Shown here: positions 34,366 through 45,689 of the stretch, one piece after another
Layout: each line of letters opens with the position of its first letter
Numbering within the stretch: position 1 is the stretch's first letter
DNA from: Humulus lupulus
Lineage: Eukaryota > Streptophyta > Magnoliopsida > Rosales > Cannabaceae
NCBI RefSeq assembly: GCF_963169125.1
Contig: NC_084802.1
Location: 24,827,607-24,891,606 of the forward strand
Length of the DNA stretch: 64,000 bases
Direction of reading: 5' to 3'
Made by a program: the position numbers and the translations under genes
The notes under the pieces: model-generated
Database searches by the model: none
What the model saw: only the letters and a program-made list of their open reading frames with translations
What the model was told of the DNA's origin: nothing

Positions 34366-34844
34366 AATGGTGTAAAGAACGCCCTAAACTAATACTTACA
34401 ACACATTCGCATAACATAGTTTATAAAAGAATAACATTCATTATCAAAGTCTCAGGGGGACTTATTTAAAACCATGCAAGTTGGCGCCACAAGTTTTAAA
34501 ATAAAACATAGGTTTTTTTATGCAAAGTTCAAGGAAACCAAAAATTTAAATAACTGAGTCCCACTGATAGTTTAGGAAAGTCTCTTAAAAACAAAACATA
34601 ATTTAAAAATGGCGTTCTACGTCGATTGTTTTTCGTCCATAGGATTACCCCACGCCATACACCCCATGATGAAAGAACTCCTCACGTCACCACGCATGCC
34701 ATAGAGAAATCATATTTGCTACCTGGAAGGAAAGCAAGGGGGTGAGCTAAAAGCCCAGTAAGGAAGTACAAACAAATAAGCAAGTAAGAATACAACAAAT
34801 ACAAACACTAACGTTCATCTAAAACTTCATGGTATATCATACCA

Positions 34845-35165
34845 TAATCGTAACATATCATCATATCATAATATAATCATAACATATCATCATATCATAA
34901 CATAATCGTAACATATCATCATATCATAACATAAACGTGACATATCATCATATCATAAACATACAGCATACATGATGAGCATGGAATACTAGTTGTCCAT
35001 GTCACCCTATGAGGTAAACAGGAGATCACTGGTCCTTGAATAACCTCAGCGCGTCCGCCCTAGGAGTCACGTCTCAATGTCCTTAGTAACTCGTTCGATG
35101 TATCTGACATCGTAATCTGTTTGATGTATCTAACATCGTATTTTGTTTGATGTATCTAACATCCA
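34845..35165. repeat. Short tandem repeats within the F-family solo LTR
   Basis: About four copies of a unit near 30 bp based on AACATATCATCATATCATAA lie at 34845-34960. Three copies of a unit near 27 bp based on TGTTTGATGTATCTAACATC lie at 35098-35165. They are simple expansions within the LTR. Confidence 0.7.
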
Positions 35166-37340
35166 TACACATATCACATTCAACATATCATCACATTATG
35201 GCATTCATAATTTCATAACAGTTCATTCATATAACAACCTTACCATTCATAGCATAAAATCATAGAATCTATCTAACTTCCTTACCTCAGGTCCAAGCTA
35301 AGAATTTCACAATCTTTCAACGAGCCTATATCATAATCAAAATAACATTTCTTAGGTTCATAAAATTACTATTTTTCCCTTCCATACAACTCATGTGTGC
35401 ATGGGCCATGCACTCATGATAACAGTTACACAAAACATGCAATTATCGCCATAAAAGAATAATGCTCGTTTTACCCATTTTACATGCATGATCGTTTTAT
35501 AACAACCACATAGTTGAATATTAAACATAATTTTGGACGTAAAAGTGGATTTGCATTTAACATGCATACATGGGAACATTGCGTAATAAAGACGTTTTCA
35601 AAAACGATAATTCTACATTTCTTACTTTTATTGTTTTAAAATCAATAGACATATTGCATGCTTTATTTTTCTTAAAATTTCTAAGTTGATTAAATTTCTC
35701 AAAACATTATTTATTCTATAAAATTATTTTATTTTAGCTTAAAAATAAAATATGTGACAAATTTCATTCATTAATTTCAAATTACAAAGAATTTACCAAA
35801 AAGTTTGGATTTAATTAAAATACCTATTTTTAATATGTTTCTTCAGAAAAATAAATTTTATCATTGTGTTACATAAATGAGGTGAGAAAAATATATTTTT
35901 AAGTGTGGAAAAATATATTTCTATTTAAATTATTTAAGACTTAGTTTTATGTGACAAAATCCATATGTGACAATTAAATAACAATTTTTAACCTTTTTAA
36001 ATCAAACTTTCAGCCACCATTTATTTTCTCAAAAATCACAAATAAATAGAATCTAAATATTTTTCTCAATCAAAATAAAGGAAAAATCATAACTTATCAA
36101 AATATGCATTTATACCATTAAAAATACAATTTTTCAATATTACCATAACTTAGGAAAAATAATTTAATCCAAAAACTTATTCAATTCATTTTAGTGAAGC
36201 TCACTTTATATTTTCTTACAAAAATTCCAGCAACTATTTTTATCATTAAAAATCACCATAATAAATTTAAAAAGCTCATATTTTCTAAAATTCAATAAAA
36301 ATTCTGTAGGTAAATAATTGAGTAAAATATCATTTTAATGGAACTTAAAATCCCCTTTTTAATTTCATAAAATTAACATAACATCAAGAACATTACTTAT
36401 GCATGCAAGTCATCTTTTTATCAACTTTTACCCAACTATTTATAAAAAAAACAGCAAGCTTAATTCCTCATGATACTCAACTTTTATCCCAAAAATCACA
36501 TAAAATCATACATGTCCAAAACCTCATCATACTCTTATTATATGCATGTTTCTAATATCACCAACATATTCACATGAATTCTTTTAAAACCATTTTTTTG
36601 CTATTTCATGAAAACCAACAAAACACTATCAATAACAATAACATATAGTGATTCATAAGCACCATATTCACATATGCCTTATATTATCCTAACATGTTGC
36701 TATCATTATTCTCATGCATCTTATAATTTATTCATTCTCAATATAACATACATCTTATCAAAATTTCATGGATCCAAATATCAAGATTGTCAATTATCAA
36801 CTTACCCATAATACATAGGTCCTAAAACATGGATCTACTATATTGAAGTTCACTCATCATCACAAAAATATCAAGAACATACTTAGGTATGCCTAGGCCG
36901 AAATCTCCATAGGTATGCCTAGGTATGCCATGCATGCATTCATAGATTATCACCAATTTTTATGCATAGCAAAGTCAACATCACAACCCTTTTAAAACAA
37001 ATCATACTCTCAAAATATACAAATCATATTCACCAATCCTACCAAAATCAACCATTAACATCCTCATCAAAACCTCATAGACAACTCACCAAAACCAATA
37101 TAAAGGCTAAGAAAAGACCATTACCTCTCTTGATTGTAAAATCAAGAACACAATAAGATCAATACCCAAACTGCACACCTTTGTTCAAGCCTAGGGTTTT
37201 TATTGGAAAACCACCATGAGGAGAAGAAAGAACCCAAACACACAACAATAACACAAGTCAATAACATATTATCAATAAAAGAGATTGTACAAACAAGAAA
37301 AACAAGAGAACATACTCTAAGATGGGTTCCTCTTCACCTT

Positions 37341-37412
37341 CTCCTTCTTTCTTTCTTTCTTCCTCTCTCTCTCTCTCTCTACACGCCACTCTCTCTCTCT
37401 CTCTCTCTCTCT
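37341..37412. repeat. (CT)n tract in the F-family LTR
   Basis: Two runs of CT dinucleotides of about ten repeats each are separated by ACACGCCA. The equivalent part of the F 5' LTR (12005-12075) is also CT-rich. In the minus-strand transcript this would be a GA-rich leader. Confidence 0.8.
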
Positions 37413-38118
37413 AGGTCACGGCAGCCACACAAGAGCAAATGGCTCTTCTCCTCTTTCATTTCCCCTTTATCATAATCCTCTCATAAAGCCTCCCCAACAC
37501 AATAAGGTAAGTTTCCTTTTTCCATTTATTTTCTCTTAATTTCTCTTTATTTAAATAGATATAAAGGAATAAAAAAATGATCATGCCTATCCCCAAAATA
37601 ACTATTGTCTTCAATTTTTTATTTTTATTACTTAAAAGAAATCATTCCTTTCCCACTAGGTCACACGCCCAAACACTCTTCTTCCCTTTCTTTTTTTTTT
37701 TTAATAAATAAATTAACTCAAATAAAATCTAAAATAAGGAAATATAAAATGTGTAGAAAATCTACACATGTGCACCATGCTACCATGCACTAGCACACAC
37801 TAAATCACTAGGGTGCATTACTATCTATCATGCACCTTAGTGCATTCCACCATAGCTCACATAATTACCTCAATTGTCACACTCAATTAAAATGTAACAC
37901 TAATAGTAAAATAAACATGTTACACAATTATTCACTTATTAAATTAATTAACCAAACAATTCTAACAATTAAATAAAATAATAAACAATCAAATAAAACA
38001 AATAATTATCCAAATAAAAATAACAACACTTAAATAAAACAATTCATCACACTTAACATTTAAATAAAATAAATCACAAAAATTTTAATAATCTAAAAAA
38101 AAAATTTGGTGCACTACA

Positions 38119-38842
38119 AATGGTGTATGTGCCTCTTTGATTTTTAGATGACTGAATTTCTCGGGCACTTTCTCCATATAGTGGGTTTGACTCAACACAA
38201 AACTCCCACTATTCCTTCTAACTTTGATGCCTAGAATGGTATCCACCTCTCCAAGGTCTATCATTTTAAAGTTAGAAGATAGAAACCTCTTGGTTTCCAT
38301 TATTCTTTTCATGTCATTACTCAAAATCAACATATCATCTACATATAGGCATACAAGTATGACAAAGTCACCACAAGTCTTAGAGTATAAGCACTTGTTC
38401 TCATTAGTGTGTCTAAATCTATTAGAAACAATGACTTTATCAAACTTCTCATGCCATTGTTTTGGAGATTATTTCAAACCATATAATGATTTTATAAGTC
38501 TACAAACTTTATGTTCATTTCCATGAAGAACAAAACCTTCAAGTTGTTCCATATAGAACTCATCCTCGAGATTTCCATTTAGGAATACTATTTTGACATC
38601 CATTTGGTGAACATAAAGGTTGTATATAGATGATAAGGCAAACAACAACCTTATAGAAGTTCTTGCTACCGGTGCATATGTGTCAAAATAATCTATTCCC
38701 TCTCTTTGTTTGAAACCTTTGGCTACTAGCCTAGCCTTGAACGTTTGTATGGTGCCATCGATATGGTATTTATTTATAAATACCCATTTGCACCTAATTG
38801 GTTTGGACCCCTTTGGAAGGTCAAACAATTCCCAAGTGGTTG
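38119..38842 (-). pseudogene. Copia G reverse transcriptase
   Basis: The minus strand reads [73 protein letters not shown], then a stop after SLYGLK, then [14 protein letters not shown] and [15 protein letters not shown]. The catalytic YVDD is intact; one Thr/Ser in ARTTS and the A of KTAFLNG are altered. The frame stops at the solo LTR boundary and resumes at 34365. The N-terminal side ends abruptly where element I sequence begins. Confidence 0.88.
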
Positions 38843-39942
38843 TGGCTTAGGGTTTTGCTAAGGGCTCGGAACTGGGATCGTGCTTGAGGGTCGTTCTCGT
38901 TTACGCTTACTCAGACTTAAGGTAAGAAAACTACACCCAGAACGTGTTGTGTGTGTTTAGGGCTTGGGCCCCTGAATTGATTATGTTAGGCTATTGTTCT
39001 AAAGGCTTGTTGATAAATGCTTAGGTGCTTATATTCGTTACATGAATTCTATGATTAAGGCATGTGGCCCCTTATGTGATTATGTTTGGTATCGTGGGTA
39101 TGGTTATTCAATGGGATTGTATGATTAGCATGAATATGTGCTTAATTGGTGGGATGTGCCTGTCCAGATCTGTTTCTTATAAGTAAAGTATGTAATCCTG
39201 GATCAGGGCTTGACTTATAAGTCAAGGACGACAATAGCGTGCTGTGCGCTGGCCGAGAGGCATTGGCCTAAACCTGCAATGTACTATTACATTGATTGAA
39301 TCTAAGGTCAAATGTGAACCACATGGGTTTGGCTAGCTCTATGGCTAGTCGGACAGAGCTAAGGCATAGGGCCGAGATTTGACTTAAAAGCCAACTAAAT
39401 AGGGCGACGATCCCAGGTTGATCCAATGATCATGCGATTGAATTTATAAGATATTGGTTATGAGTGGATATTACTGATTTTATTGAATGGTTATTCTAAA
39501 GTTATATTCTCTATTGTTGCACATTTTGTTTTCTTGCTAAGCCTCGACTCATAGGTGCTTTGTGGTGCAGGTAAGGGAAAGCTTGACCAGCCATGAGTTG
39601 GAGAGCTTCGGTGGCGGCGTGTACATATGCAGCTACTCAACCATCACAAGCGAGGTATCTCAGAGGAACTAGGGTTATAGCCCTATTTTGCCGCTTAGGC
39701 CGGCTAATGTAACTTTTTGCTATGTATTTACCCTTTTAAACAGTTGTGTTGTATTATTTTGGGATCCCATATTGTATAACACTTTTGAAACAAAAGTCAA
39801 TGGTTCTTTGACCAAAATTTTTAATCCTAACCCTTGTCACTAACCTTAGTTACACAATTTAAGCCAAATGACCTGATTAGCAGGTCTGACACAATTTTAA
39901 GTACACAGTGCAACGGTCCTGGATTAGGAGGGCGTTACAATT

Positions 39943-39962
39943 TGGTATTAGAGCTGCCAAGG
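39943..39962 (+). other. Primer-binding site of fragment I
   Basis: TGGTATTAGAGCTGCCAAGG begins three bases after the LTR. It matches the initiator tRNA-Met type TGGTATCAGAGC with one change. It confirms that 38843-39939 is a 5' LTR in plus orientation. Confidence 0.85.
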
Positions 39963-40410
39963 TTTAAGGGTTCCTGAAGACTAGTCGGACATGTACACTC
40001 GCCACTAAAGACAAGCTTTACTCAGGGTTTGGTAACTATTATATGTTTATATGTTTAAATGCTTAAACATGATTTGAATGCCTTATCTGCATGCCTGTTT
40101 AGGAAGCATGAGACTATCTGATAGGGCCTGGCCCTTGACTATTGCATGAATGTTGAAGAACATGCTTATTAGTTATGTTGGATTTGTGGAAAATACTTGG
40201 ATATGCTTATATGTATTGTTATTTGTTGATGGATATCAAGAGGTGCTTATTAGCACTGTGAATTAATGAGTATATTTATTGTGTGAGGGCATGCTTATTA
40301 GCATTGCATACGTGTGTTATCTGATGATCTTGGACCGTCAGGTGGCAAATGGTATAGTTATGACTTACCTAATGGACGATTGATCTCTGTAGGTTGGATA
40401 GAGTGCCAGA

Positions 40411-41577
40411 ATGAACCCTCGAAGGTCAGAGAGATTGGTTAGCCTAGAGTTACAGGCCAGTGAAGGGAATGTTCAGGGCCAGGCCCCACCGCCAGCTCCA
40501 GAAAACTGGCAGGAAGTGCTTGCTAACATGCAAGCTAGGTTAGAGAGGCAGGAAGAAGAGATACACCTCTTAAGACAGCAACAGGTTCCAGCAGGGAACC
40601 AACAGGCCGCGGTGCCAGCAGTGGTACAACCTGAGGTACCGGCAGTTGTAAAGCCCCAGACAGGGGGAGATAGGTGGGAACCCCTATATGAGAGATTCCA
40701 GAAGCAGCACCCTCCAATTTTTTAGGGCGATTCTGATCCACTGAAGGCTGAGCAGTGGATGACCATGATAACCACTATCCTAGACTTTATGAGGGTAGGT
40801 GGTATTGAGAGAGTGGCCTACGCCACTTATATGTTTCAGGAGGATGCTCGAATATGGTGGGAGGTGGTATCCCAGACTAGATCAGTTACCACAATGGAGT
40901 GGGAGGAATTTAGAGCCTTGTTTAACGAGAAATACTACAACGATGCAGTTAAGGCTGAGGAGTTCAGCAGGTTACTTCAGGGTAACATGTTTGTGACCGA
41001 ATATGCTCTGAAATTTGACAGATTGGCAAAGTTTGTTGGGGATCTGGTGCCCACTGATGGGATCAGAAGAGAGAGGTTTCTACAGAGGCTACATCCTATG
41101 ATAGCCCGAGACGTTCATATTACTTCTGTGCCAGGAGTGACTACCTATGCACAGGTCGTAGAGAAGGCGCTTACAGCTAAGAGCGCTGAGAACAAGATCT
41201 AGCGTGATAATGCAGCCAAAAGAGATTCTAGGAGGTTGGGACCTACATTTCAAGGTTTTGGTAGGGGTAGAGGCCCCAGTGATTAGAAGAGAAAGACCCC
41301 AGACACAGATTCAGTCCAGGGTCAGATAGGAGGCCACGGGGTGTGTAGATGGGCCGTCAGGGTGGCGGTGAGACATGGAGGGCATTCCCAGAGTGTCCTA
41401 GGTGCCGGAGGCGTCATGTTGGGGAGTTCCGGGCGAAGGTCTGTTTTGTTTGTTGTAGTACGGGGCACCTAAAGAAAGACTGCCCAAGAGCCAGAAAAGA
41501 AGAGCCGAAGAAGGTGGACAGCCTGACGCCAGCTCGGGTGTTCACTTTGACCCAGACAGTGGCTGAGTCTAGTCACA
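40411..41577 (+). pseudogene. gag: Gag of fragment I, with stops and a frameshift
   Basis: The frame starts MNPRRSERLVSLEL, has a Pro/Gln-rich linker, then ERFQKQHPPIF (stop), WMTMITTILDFM, ARIWWEVVSQTRS, EFRALFNEKYYND, YALKFDRLAKFVGDLVPTDG and RDVHITSVPGVTTYAQVVEK. After a stop and a frameshift, 41349-41577 gives CPRCRRRHVGEFRAKVCFVC and TGHLKKDCP, so the zinc knuckle CX2CX4HX4C is complete. The linker ARVFTLTQTVAE, which normally precedes protease, is the last piece before the junction with copia G. The leader from PBS to gag is only about 450 bp, with no equivalent of the leader ORF seen in A and F. Confidence 0.88.
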
Positions 41578-42578
41578 TTGATTCAAAGGTCTTGAATAGA
41601 GATCTATCATAGGTTACATGAATGGTGGCATAAGTATCATTCCACCATCCACTCACCTTTCCATGAATGGCATTAACCTCACTTAGTGTTGCCACTAGTT
41701 CTGCTTGGGCTGAGTTAAATTTTGCCTCATTGTTATGGCTCCTCTTGAGCCTACAATCTCTAGCAAAGTGGTCATTTTAGCCACACAAAAGCAAGGTCCG
41801 TTGGAACTTTTAAATTGTCACTTATTCTCCTTGGTTCCCAAAGGCTTTTGGTCCTTGCCCTTGTTCTTGCCATTTCCTTTCCCCTTGTTAGGAGGATTTT
41901 CCACAACACTGGCCTTAGAAGTCTCTTTGTTGGACTTCTCTTCATTTATATCTCTAGAATGAGATCCCTCCTCAATTCTCAAGTGTTTGAGAATTTCCTC
42001 CAAAGAAATCTCTTCATTTCTATGGAGCATCTTTTCCAATAGCCTTTCCATGAAGGAGGTAACTTGGCTATAATGGCACCCACACGAAATTGTTCCAGCA
42101 ATACAATTTTAAGAGTAGACAATTTATTCACAATAATTTGCATCTCATGAATTTGAGGGAGAAGGGGTTTATCATCATAAAATTTAAATTCCAGATATTT
42201 AGTCATAAGGAATTTCTTAGTACCTTCCTCTTCCGCTTTGTACTTATCTTCCAAGGCCTCCCAAATCTCCTTGGCAGTCTTGGTGTTGGTGTAGAGATCA
42301 TAGAGCCTATCCGAGAGGGCATTGAGGATGTGACCCCTACAAATCAACTCATCTTCTTCGTGTTTCTTCCTTTCTTTAACAACTTCTCGTGTATCATCTT
42401 CCTTGGGCTCTTCCAAGGCCTTTAGGTCTTTATCCAAGACATAGAAAACTTTCAAAGTTGTGAGCAAGAACTTAATCTTTTCTTGCCAACAAACAAAGTT
42501 AGTCCTATTAAATCTATCTAATCTAACAAAGTCTTGAGTTACGAATCTCAATGTCGAAAGAGAGTTAGATTCTTCCAT
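41577..42578 (-). pseudogene. gag: Copia G gag and start of protease
   Basis: The minus-strand frame starts MEESNSLSTLRFVTQDFVRL at 42578, about 32 bases after the LTR. It aligns well with copia H gag (RFNRTNF, ICRGHILNALSDRLYDLYT, KEIWEALEDKYK, LPQIHEMQIIVNKL). A frameshift occurs near 42000, and gag continues as RNEEISLEEILKHLRIEEG to about 41818. A stop and further indel damage the zinc knuckle; its second half is NDHFARDC. The protease signature reads WWNDTYATIHVTYD, with Tyr replacing the Gly of DTGA. The frame is lost at the junction with fragment I. Confidence 0.88.
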
Positions 42579-42610
42579 GATATGCTATCTTAGATTATAG
42601 AGTACTAGAA

Positions 42611-43440
42611 TGTTGGGGGAGAGTGAGATAACACAACCACAAGAAATAGAATCTACACAAAATTTGGATTGACATAGACTTAAAAAATATTGAGAAAGAA
42701 CATTCAAACCCAAGTAGAATAATTGTGTTCTTAAACTTTGATGAAGCTTTAAACCCTAGGAAAATTCACAGTTTGAACAAATCCTCTGAGCAAACCAAAC
42801 ACAAACCAAGGTTTATAAACGTTGCAAAACGCTATCCTAATGCTCTATTTCCCAGCCACCATTGATGCTTGAGGCTTACTCTTGAGGAAATGAGGATTGA
42901 GAATGAGTAAGCCTTCAACTCTCTAAGTCAAGCACTTTCTTAGAGAGTTCTTGGAGCTACAGAGAGAGAGGGGGTAGAGAGAGATTGGAGAGAGTGACCA
43001 AGCCTTCCAAATCACTATTTTTTACCCTTATATAGAGTAGGAACCATCATTATGTCTAACCATTGGAATTAGACTAGAATAACATGACATTTAGAGCATT
43101 TATGATTTTTCACGTAATACAGCAGACGATGTGACGCCTGCATGCAGGTGATGCATCGCCTGTTAGAATTTCTTGAAAACCTAGCTAATAGGCAATGTCT
43201 CGCCACATTGCCACCCTCTCTGACTTTGGACACTTCCAAAGGTCCCAAAATTGCTCTAAATGCCACCAAACCTTTTGGGAACCCTATATACTCTCATGTA
43301 TCATTTTGGACCCAAATTTGCATTTTATAAGTGCCTACAATTGAAGCTCAAATTCACATCTTCATTATGTGAATTCTACTAAGTGTTTATACCTTGCTTG
43401 TATTTTAACACTTATCATTTGTATTTAACCAATCATAACA
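42611..43440 (-). mobile_element. 5' LTR of copia G
   Basis: The LTR is 830 bp on the plus strand from TGTTGGGGGAGAG to AATCATAACA. It is placed by the gag start 32 bases away and by the resumption of the antisense Tat ORF at 43441. A TATA-type sequence in reverse is at about 43030 (CTTATATAGAG). It has little similarity to the copia H LTR, so G and H are related families rather than copies of one family. Confidence 0.75.
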
Positions 43441-43769
43441 TAGGCTGTGAGCTTAACCTTTCTATCTGGATTGCCCTCGCCATGGGAAAAAAAACTCCTC
43501 TTGTTAGAGCTGGCTGGGCGGCAAACTAACTGGTCGGAGAGCTTTAACCCATGGTAGGAGAGGAGCTCGGAAATTTGTCAGGTCGAGGTTATGGAGCTTT
43601 GGTAGTGTTCAACCTCGAAAAAAGAACTCTCTGAGATCGGGATGGAAAGGGATTTGGAAGTTTTGGATGGTTGGTTAGATGGACCCTCCATGAGGCTGAA
43701 TACGAGGTCACCAGGAGAATAGGCTATGGTGACCTTGAGTTTGGGGTCTAACGGGATCGGTTGGATCAC
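43441..43769 (-). pseudogene. Antisense extra ORF of the Tat-like element, N-terminal segment
   Basis: The minus-strand frame starts MIQPIPLDPKLKVTIAYSPG and contains SESSFFEVEHYQSSITST, a single stop, then QISELLSYHGLKLSD, LVCRPASSNKRSFFSHGEGN and DRKVKLTAY. It then meets the end of copia G. This is the typical N-terminal part of the plant transposase_28 / putative gypsy-type transposon family. The next residues expected (AWSHEHLRAG) are found at 33382 on the far side of copia G. The one stop here is a TGA at a position where the family usually has Arg. Confidence 0.75.
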
Positions 43770-43867
43770 GGGGTTGAAGAACGACGTGGTTGATTAAGTA
43801 GCAAAGTGTTTAACTAGCAGGTAAAGGCTGGACACCAGTGACCATCGGGGTTGTTACTGTTGGAAAA

Positions 43868-44950
43868 ACATTCAGAGCATGCACTGAAATTGGCACGGTG
43901 GACCCATTGTTTATAGGAACAACAACAATTAAAAAATTTCATCACTCATATAAACATTTTATATGAACAAGAAAACAATCCAGAAACATTAACATACAAT
44001 ATTATTAATCATGCAACATATATAAAAATATACAATATATTTATATATAACATATATCACAAGAACATGAACTTTTACCTCTTAAAGCCTATCAAGTGTC
44101 ATTGAGTCTTTTCGTATATTTATCAATTTTCCTATCCAAAGCTTTAAGCACTCAAACCACGATCTTCTGGAGTGTTCTCTACACCTCAAGATGTGTGTGG
44201 ACACATAGAGAACATGGATTTGTAATTTTAGGAATCACTAGTATTTTTCAACACATGAGAACTTGGATTATGGTCAGAGAATGGCTAGAATAAAGAAGAA
44301 AGAGAAAGAGTTTTGTCTGACAAAAACTCTAAGAACTATTTTGAATTGTGTATTGTGTTGTATTGTGTAATGTTGTGTCTATTTTCTTCTTCTTCTTCTT
44401 CTTTTTCTTCTTCTTCTATATCATATATATAGAGATTTATATTACCTTATTATTCCTAATAATAATAGTAATATAATAATAATAATATCATAATGATGAT
44501 AGGATTTTATTTAGGTAAATATCTAAGTTACCAAATTAAAAAAAATAACTATTTTCAAATTATTAAATAATTAAATAAATAAAATAAAAACAACACTGAT
44601 ACAATATAATGCATTTGGTACATGCATAACACAGTCCTTGGACTATGTCATGCGTGTACTGCTATATCCCTTTTTAGGGATATTGCATTTTTCTTTTATT
44701 TAATTATTTAATTAAAAATCAATCTCCCACAAAATAAGGTATTTATATTTTTAAGGAAAAAATGACAACCATATTTCAAAATTTAAAATTCAAATTGATG
44801 ATCATTATTATCATCATCTTTTAAAATTAAATAAATCAAAAACTATTTTTGACTTACAAATTTTATTTTCTCCCACTCAAATAAAATAATTTATTTCAAA
44901 ATTTTATTTATTTATTTTTATATATGAAATTCAAAAATTTATATATTTAA
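43868..44950. other. AT-rich non-coding region, probably LTR-derived
   Basis: The sequence starts TGTTGGAAAAACATTCAG at 43868, immediately after GTTAC, and is very AT-rich, with TTC-triplet repeats at 44380-44420 and TAA-rich repeats at 44455-44500. A TATATATAGAG motif lies near 44425. This would fit an LTR, but I found no matching end, TSD or second copy. The 44096-44293 ORF has no domain. Confidence 0.4.
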
Positions 44951-45324
44951 TGTGACAGTCATAATCCCGTGATTCGCAGGGGGAAAGATCAGGTAAAAAC
45001 TATGCAATCCTACATCGCCTGGGGAAGGTCAAGTGTGATGATTCTAAGACTGTGTATGTATGAGACTACACAGTTGAAGAAGGCTTAAATGGATTGATGG
45101 GTGCTACCTATGCCAACAAGATGCATCTTCTTTTTGGTAGCCCATCACTTGAGAACTCCAAAGTTACGCGTGCTTGACCTAGAGTAGTCTCATGATGGGT
45201 GACCTCTTGGGAAGTTTTCCCAGGAAGCATGCGAGTGAGGACAAAGCACGGTGGAAAGACTCGTGTTGGTTTGCAGGGCCAGTCGTCATTCCAGGAAGCA
45301 GCCATAGTGACGTGGGGCGTTACA
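44951..45324 (+). mobile_element. Cassandra-type TRIM solo LTR carrying 5S rRNA sequence
   Basis: The 374-bp sequence starts TGTGACAGTC and ends GGGGCGTTACA, with the 5-bp duplication TTTAA at 44946-44950 and 45325-45329. It contains a 5S rRNA-like segment on the plus strand. Cassandra elements are the only known plant TRIMs with 5S rRNA sequence in their LTRs. No second LTR or PBS follows, so this is a solo LTR. It is inserted in the AT-rich region 43868-45408. Confidence 0.9.
45099..45232 (+). ncRNA. 5S rRNA-derived segment within the Cassandra LTR
   Basis: The segment starts GGGTGCTACC and has the internal control region of 5S genes: AAAGTTACGCGTGCTTGACC (box A, canonical AGTTAAGCGTGCTTGGGC) and GATGGGTGACCTCTTGGGAA (box C). 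The 5' half is diverged (GCCCATCACTTGAGAACTCC for CCCATCAGAACTCC). The box C is nearly unchanged while box A and the outer stems have several substitutions. It is a retrotransposon promoter relic, not a ribosomal 5S gene. Confidence 0.85.
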
Positions 45325-45689
45325 TTTAAATTAATAAATATATTTTTTAAAATTAATAACTAATTCCAAATTAATTATTCAACCTCAATTATCATATAAT
45401 TGTTAGGATTAATGCCCTAAAAGCATGTAATGACATTTTATTGGTTTTAAATAAAAGTACAATTTTATTATATTTGAATGTTATAATTATATAATAATAT
45501 CAAGAAAATTCCCTATTCATTCATGAGAATATGATCTTGTATTAGTACGAGAAAATTAAGATCATATATAATGAATAAAATAGTCAGTAACATATTAAAG
45601 TAAGGAATCTTTAATGAATGGTTACTAGTACGGTTTGCTAAGCATACGTGATGCAAATAATCTAGATTCGGATTACTAATGTGGATAGA

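Larger units (their letters stand above)
34366..38123 (-). mobile_element. Solo LTR of the F family (3.75 kb) inside copia G
   Basis: The LTR occupies 34371-38118, TGTAAAGAACGCC to GGTGCACTACA, flanked by AATGG at 34366-34370 and 38119-38123. It is the same family as the 5' LTR of element F (9031-12697): the ends match and the internal order of AT-rich blocks is the same. Its size (3748 bp) makes it one of the longest solo LTRs here. It separates RT from RNase H of copia G. Small ORFs such as 37203-37475 have no domain. Confidence 0.92.
38843..41577 (+). mobile_element. Fragment I of a B-family Ty3 element (LTR tail, PBS, gag) inside copia G
   Basis: A plus-strand fragment contains the last 1.1 kb of a B-family LTR (to GGCGTTACA at 39939), a PBS and a gag with stops. 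It ends just after the nucleocapsid and protease linker. It lies exactly where the copia G integrase and the start of RT should be, in opposite orientation to copia. No TSD is visible at either junction, and the left end is inside the LTR, so it is not a simple transposition product. Confidence 0.8.
33383..43440 (-). mobile_element. Ty1/copia element G, rearranged, hosting other insertions
   Basis: This minus-strand copia of the same lineage as H has its 5' LTR at 42611-43440, gag-protease at 41577-42578, RT at 38119-38842 and RNase H at 33642-34365. The RT/RNase H part is split by a 3.75 kb solo LTR, and the integrase is replaced by a foreign Ty3 fragment. The flanks read CAGGC (33378-33382) and TAGGC (43441-43445), a TSD with one mismatch. 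The 3' LTR is missing except for about 35 bp at 33383-33418. Both sides of the element carry parts of the same antisense Tat ORF. Confidence 0.8.
15950..43867 (+). mobile_element. Tat-like Ty3/gypsy element, highly decayed, hosting two copia insertions
   Basis: The element reads plus from a 5' LTR and PBS through gag, protease, duplicated RT-RNase H and an RNase H, then a region with an ORF on the opposite strand. The antisense ORF can be followed through three segments (24050-24980, 31890-33382, 43441-43769) separated by copia elements H and G. A second RNase H-type domain together with an antisense extra ORF between pol and the 3' LTR is characteristic of Tat-lineage Ty3 elements. I could not find the 3' LTR: the sequence after about 43855 does not resemble the 5' LTR. 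The right boundary is therefore approximate. Confidence 0.75.

Noticed and set aside
36962..37475. Candidate small host proteins with Ser/Leu-rich ends
   Set aside because: They fall within an F-family solo LTR, one through a (CT)n tract, and the corresponding part of the other F-family LTR lacks the same ORFs.
45099..45232. Functional 5S rRNA gene
   Set aside because: The 5S similarity lies inside a 374-bp LTR with TG..CA ends and a TSD, diverged in box A and the 5' half, and there is no tandem array.
43868..45408. Complete LTR around the Cassandra insertion
   Set aside because: A TGTTGG start is visible, but I could not find a matching end or TSD, so I list only an AT-rich region, probably LTR-derived.
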